From Bacteroidales bacterium Bact_20 (lineage in GTDB: Bacteria; Bacteroidota; Bacteroidia; Bacteroidales; DTU049): a stretch of 9,173 nt of DNA. Under the pieces are notes generated by a model, which saw only the letters and a program-made list of their open reading frames with translations, was not told the origin of the DNA and ran no database searches. Where the stretch lies: positions 1 to 9,173 of the forward strand of contig LUZL01000213.1 of assembly GCA_001603615.1 (NCBI GenBank), in the 5' to 3' direction. A program made the position numbers and the translations under genes. Shown piece by piece: positions 6,220 through 9,173 of this stretch. How positions within the stretch are numbered: position 1 is the stretch's first letter; each line of letters opens with the position of its first letter.

Positions 6220-8040
6220 CTATGAGACTGCATAGCTTTTTTCTTTGTGTGGTAGAGCTTTAGGCTCATTAGGTTGTTCTATAGCTTTCACTACTAGCTC
6301 AGCGATATCTAGAACATCTAATCGTCTGTCTCTTACAAAAGTTTTTTTGCATAGAGGACAAGCTGTTACTAAAATATCTGGATTAAATTTGTCAAAGTAA
6401 GTCATTGCATTGTGAGTCATTATATTTTTAGCATCTCCAGTGAGGTTTATACCACCTAAGCCAGCACCACAGCATATAGCTTTGTCTTTGTCTTTGCTTT
6501 TTTGCAGTGGTATCCTATGAGAGTAATGTTCTATAACATCTCTAGGCTCTTGATATATGTTCATCCCTCTACCTAGTTCGCAAGGATCATGGTAGATAAC
6601 AGTATTATTTAGTTTAGTATCTGGCAATTTTTTCTGATCTATTAATTCTTTTATATAATTAGCATGGAATTTTATATTTATATCTGGCAACATATAATCT
6701 TCCTTAAAAACTTTATAGCAATAAGGGCAAGAAAGAATTAGATTTTTAGCACCTGAGGCTTTTATTAACTCAGTATTTTTTTCTATTAATTGAGCAGCAG
6801 AATCATACTGTCCTGCTAGCATCAATGGTCTACCACAGCATATAGATTTATCTTCATCCATGAACCATACTTTTTCGCCAGCATAATCAAATATTTTAGC
6901 CATAGATTTCTTAATTCCTGGCGTGAGGTGAGTCATACAGCCAGCGAAATAGATAGTGTCTGCACTTTGCTGTTCAGGTTTTTGAGTATAGGAATATGAG
7001 AAAGTAAGAGGCTTACTAGCTTTTATACGTAGAGCTGTGCGTAAATCATTGAGATTTAGGTGTACAGGACACTCTACTTGACATCTACCACATATCAGGC
7101 AGCCAAATAGTGGCTTCTCTGCATCTTCTTTATTTCTAATGAATTGTAGAAAATAAACTGATTGTACATCAGAAATACCAGCATCATATAATTGACAAGC
7201 ATCTAAGCATACTCCACATCTAGAGCAAGAATACAATTGTATCTGTGCGTAGCTTTCCCAATTTTTCTTAGTTTTTATGCCAGCATTACGAAGAAAAATA
7301 TAATATATCTCTGTAGGTATATGCATGTATCTAGAAAAGGGAAGTGCTATAAAAAAGAAACATAATGCAAATGAATATAACCACCAGCTACTTTGATATA
7401 TTACAGGATTGTTTGCAATATTGCCAATCCATGCACCAGTTGTATTTGTCAAAAAACTTCCATTGTGATATACTGCTGCACTGCAACTCTCTGCAAATAA
7501 TCTAAGTGGGAAAATAGCCCATAATGAATATAAAGCTACCTTGTCTAGAGGTTTTAGTTTGGTAGTATGTTTCATACCAAAGATTTTTTTATAAAACCTT
7601 TTAGTTATAGCCAGAGCTACACCTACCAAGATAAATAGTAACAAGAAATCCATTACTGCAGCAAAAATTTGAGCAGTAGTAGTAGCATGTACAGGCTCGA
7701 AATATCTGAAAAATATTGCATAATAAAAGGGGAAATTAAATCCACCTTTGGCTACTACCACTTCTAAATGGCCTATTACTATTAATAAAAACCAGCCAAA
7801 TGCTAAACTCATATGCATGTAGCCTAGCACTGGATTTTTTTTGAATATACTAGCATGTAATAAACCATCATTTATAGAATCATAAATAGCTCTCCATACT
7901 TTTTTTGTTCCCCAGAATTTTTTAAATCTAACTTTATCAAATCTAGATAATTTAGTGTACCATCTCACATAGAGATAAATGAGATATGCGAATAAAAAAA
8001 TCATTCCTATCAAAAAAGGATATTGGAAATATGTTTTCAT
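6220..8040 (-). CDS. HdrE-HdrD-like fusion: membrane cytochrome b-type domain plus 2x[4Fe-4S] and two CCG domains
   Basis: This 606-residue membrane redox protein is built like a fusion of the HdrE and HdrD subunits of heterodisulfide reductase. Residues 1-250 hold about five membrane helices (near 7-26, 72-95, 125-146, 168-186, 217-236); H76, H91, H118 and H240 are candidate heme b ligands by comparison with the NarI/HdrE family. A ferredoxin-like domain follows with C272-x2-C275-x2-C278-x3-C282 and C314-x2-C317-x2-C320-x3-C324-P. Two complete CCG domains come next: C368-x32-C401-C402-x35-C438-x2-C441 and C487-x35-C523-C524-x36-C561-x2-C564. Both fit the CX31-39CCX35-36CXXC pattern that in HdrB binds noncubane [4Fe-4S] clusters. 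The likely role is electron transfer between menaquinone and a cytoplasmic disulfide- or flavin-linked partner; the substrate is unknown. Its ATG overlaps the stop of the HdrC-like gene (ATGA, 8037-8040), implying coupled translation. GlpC/LutA-type oxidoreductase subunits share the CCG domain but lack this membrane part. Confidence 0.85.
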   Translation of the reverse strand: MKTYFQYPFLIGMIFLFAYLIYLYVRWYTKLSRFDKVRFKKFWGTKKVWRAIYDSINDGLLHASIFKKNPVLGYMHMSLAFGWFLLIVIGHLEVVVAKGGFNFPFYYAIFFRYFEPVHATTTAQIFAAVMDFLLLFILVGVALAITKRFYKKIFGMKHTTKLKPLDKVALYSLWAIFPLRLFAESCSAAVYHNGSFLTNTTGAWIGNIANNPVIYQSSWWLYSFALCFFFIALPFSRYMHIPTEIYYIFLRNAGIKTKKNWESYAQIQLYSCSRCGVCLDACQLYDAGISDVQSVYFLQFIRNKEDAEKPLFGCLICGRCQVECPVHLNLNDLRTALRIKASKPLTFSYSYTQKPEQQSADTIYFAGCMTHLTPGIKKSMAKIFDYAGEKVWFMDEDKSICCGRPLMLAGQYDSAAQLIEKNTELIKASGAKNLILSCPYCYKVFKEDYMLPDINIKFHANYIKELIDQKKLPDTKLNNTVIYHDPCELGRGMNIYQEPRDVIEHYSHRIPLQKSKDKDKAICCGAGLGGINLTGDAKNIMTHNAMTYFDKFNPDILVTACPLCKKTFVRDRRLDVLDIAELVVKAIEQPNEPKALPHKEKSYAVS

Positions 8041-8381
8041 AGTGCTGTCATTTTATATTTTAGAATATTTTTTTTGATACTCATCACTACATTACGTAGT
8101 TGGATATCTCGTGGACATACAAGAGTACATTTGCCGCAAAGCATACATTTCTCTAGCTCTTTTTCTAAACTTTCTATTTCTCCTCTTCTAAGAAGTAAAC
8201 TAATGCGTCTAACATTGAAAGTAGTATGATTGCCAGCACTACAGCTTGCAGTACAGCAGCCACAGCTTATGCACCATTGGAATGAAGTCTCTTCTTGTAA
8301 AACTTTATTTAGCAAGTTTAAATCTAATTTATCATAATCTATATGTAAATGTTTAACTTTTATAAAATCTAGATCACCCAT
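8037..8381 (-). CDS. HdrC-like small iron-sulfur protein, 2x[4Fe-4S]
   Basis: The 114-residue soluble protein carries two four-cysteine motifs: C37-x2-C40-x2-C43-x3-C47 (with an extra Cys at 42) and C79-x2-C82-x2-C85-x3-C89-P. The spacing between them and the segment NVRRISLLLRRGEIESLEKE match HdrC, where this linker packs the two cubane clusters. In Hdr complexes HdrC passes electrons from the HdrA flavin to HdrB/HdrD, and that is the probable role here. The second Cys set lacks the Pro after the fourth Cys in cluster one, as is common in HdrC. It starts 49 bases after the HdrA-like gene and overlaps the fusion gene by 4 bases. No Shine-Dalgarno is visible before its ATG, only A/T-rich sequence. 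Confidence 0.85.
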   Translation of the reverse strand: MGDLDFIKVKHLHIDYDKLDLNLLNKVLQEETSFQWCISCGCCTASCSAGNHTTFNVRRISLLLRRGEIESLEKELEKCMLCGKCTLVCPRDIQLRNVVMSIKKNILKYKMTAL

Positions 8382-8410
8382 AATTAACTATTATTTAATT
8401 TATTTTATAA

Positions 8411-8432
8411 AATTTCTATGCTCATAGGAATT
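8411..8432 (-). repeat. Near-perfect palindrome at the end of the HdrA-like gene
   Basis: AATTTCTATG (8411-8420) and CATAGGAATT (8423-8432) are inverted repeats matching at 9 of 10 positions with two bases between them. They overlap the stop codon of the HdrA-like gene (8431-8433). It could be a small RNA hairpin separating the HdrA-like and HdrC-like cistrons or a protein-binding palindrome. It lacks a following U-tract, so it is not a classical terminator. The two-base loop would force the central pair open. Confidence 0.3.
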
Positions 8433-9173
8433 AATTAGCATTAATAAAAGAGAGTACAGATAGAGCTGTTCCTCTAGCATGATCTAATGTTTCACCTACA
8501 GACATTGGGCCGATAGATGTGCCAGCGAGGAAGATACCTTCTTTAGAAGTTAAATTTCTCAAGTCATGAGGATTTCTAGGGCTAAAAAATCCATGTTCAT
8601 TCACTTCTAAGCCATTATGATATTTAAATTGTTTAGAAAAGTCAGAAGCTTCCATACCTACCATTAGTACTATCATGTCAGCACTCATTTGTAATGGTTT
8701 ACCGATGAGAGTGTCCTCAGCTTTTATTTGAATTCTCTTATCCATCATTTCACTAGCTTCAGAGAGTCTACCACGTACAAATTGGATATTATAATCTCTC
8801 TGTGCACTTAAATATAAATCCTCAAACAATAAGCCGTACATACGTAGATCTATGTAAAAACAGAAAATTTCAGCTGAAGGTAAGAATTTTTTAGTTTCTA
8901 TAGCTTGTTTGATGGCAGTTACACAGCATAGTCGTGAGCAATAGGTGTTGCCTACTTTAGCATCTCGTGAGCCTACACAATGGATAAAACCAATACGTTC
9001 AGGTACTTTGCCACTAGGAGTTTTAATATCTTTATTTTTAAACATTTGCTCTAATTGCACTGAAGTAATAACATTCTCATAAATACCATAACCAAATTCT
9101 TCTTTTAGTCGAGCATCAAAAGTATTGTAACCTGTAGCTATGACTATCGCATCTGCAGGAATAGAAATACCAT
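8431..9173 (-). CDS. HdrA/QmoA-like FAD-dependent iron-sulfur subunit, C-terminal part (5' end beyond right edge)
   Basis: The minus-strand frame is open from the window edge to the TAA at 8433-8431, 246 full codons. The Met at 9060 is internal, because the codons before it encode family sequence: IPADAIVIATGYNTFDA, then FGYGIYENVITS. That is the HdrA nucleotide-fold strand and the 'GYG-x-x-NV' motif. Visible residues 65-83 hold C-V-G-S-R and the CX12CX3CC set (C65, C78, C82, C83) that in methanogen HdrA ligates the [4Fe-4S] cluster next to FAD. Later come ADMIVLMVGM and EGIFLAGTSIGP, the FAD-contacting end of the thioredoxin-reductase-like fold. The protein stops about 24 residues later, without the C-terminal two-cluster ferredoxin domain of methanogen HdrA. 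This makes it closer in build to QmoA. It is the first visible gene of the minus-strand operon and should supply flavin chemistry to the HdrC-like and fusion proteins. The N-terminal half, including the FAD GxGxxG motif, is not in view. Confidence 0.87.
   Translation of the reverse strand, partial: GISIPADAIVIATGYNTFDARLKEEFGYGIYENVITSVQLEQMFKNKDIKTPSGKVPERIGFIHCVGSRDAKVGNTYCSRLCCVTAIKQAIETKKFLPSAEIFCFYIDLRMYGLLFEDLYLSAQRDYNIQFVRGRLSEASEMMDKRIQIKAEDTLIGKPLQMSADMIVLMVGMEASDFSKQFKYHNGLEVNEHGFFSPRNPHDLRNLTSKEGIFLAGTSIGPMSVGETLDHARGTALSVLSFINAN

Noticed and set aside
8023..8229. 68-codon plus-strand open frame over the HdrC-like gene
   Set aside because: It is antisense to a clear two-cluster ferredoxin-like gene and has no recognisable domain or leader.
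9058..9060. ATG as the start of the HdrA-like gene
   Set aside because: The upstream in-frame codons to the window edge encode conserved HdrA sequence (IVIATGYNTFDA, GYGIYENV), so the gene continues beyond the edge.
8431..9173. Reading the flavoprotein as a true methanogen CoB-CoM heterodisulfide reductase subunit
   Set aside because: The host is bacterial and no coenzyme M/B or hydrogenase context is visible; homology supports the fold and cofactors, not the substrate.

Overview
The window comes from an AT-rich genome that reads as Bacteroidota. Three things point that way: the gene order birA | rsfS-ftsH-cdsA-psd, FtsH sequence details (RAGRFDR in the second region of homology, C-terminal GKRPW), and the short GSR-type phosphatidylserine decarboxylase. 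Most start codons also lack a Shine-Dalgarno sequence, which is usual in this phylum. The species cannot be named from the sequence.

Left part (1-6117): the 5' end of birA (biotin-protein ligase) runs off the left edge on the minus strand. From a short divergent intergenic region, five genes run rightward with small gaps: rsfS (ribosome silencing factor), ftsH (membrane AAA+ zinc protease), cdsA (CDP-diglyceride synthase), psd (phosphatidylserine decarboxylase) and argS (arginyl-tRNA synthetase). This is a housekeeping cluster for ribosome control, membrane proteolysis, phosphatidylethanolamine synthesis and translation. cdsA makes CDP-diacylglycerol and psd carries out the last step to phosphatidylethanolamine; the phosphatidylserine synthase between them is not in the window.

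Right part (6145-9173): a convergent minus-strand operon of three genes encodes a heterodisulfide-reductase-like (Hdr/Qmo-like) redox module. In transcription order these are an HdrA-like flavoprotein (5' end beyond the right edge), a small HdrC-like 2x[4Fe-4S] protein, and a 606-residue fusion of a membrane cytochrome-b-like domain (HdrE/NarI type), two [4Fe-4S] sites and two complete CCG domains (HdrD/HdrB type). The operon ends in a clear intrinsic terminator. The set could link a quinone pool to flavin and Fe-S chemistry in the cytoplasm. No methanogenic context is visible, so CoM-S-S-CoB is unlikely to be the substrate and the physiological partner is unknown.

Points for a second look: the Hdr-like module as a whole; the visible HdrA-like C-terminus, which stops without the C-terminal ferredoxin domain of methanogen HdrA; a Psd in which the family's Pro-Ala-Asp-Gly motif reads Pro-Ala-Phe-Gly; and an ArgRS in which a conserved Asp is Asn. 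I see no mobile elements, CRISPR arrays, tRNA or rRNA genes, and no gene-free stretch longer than about 100 bases.
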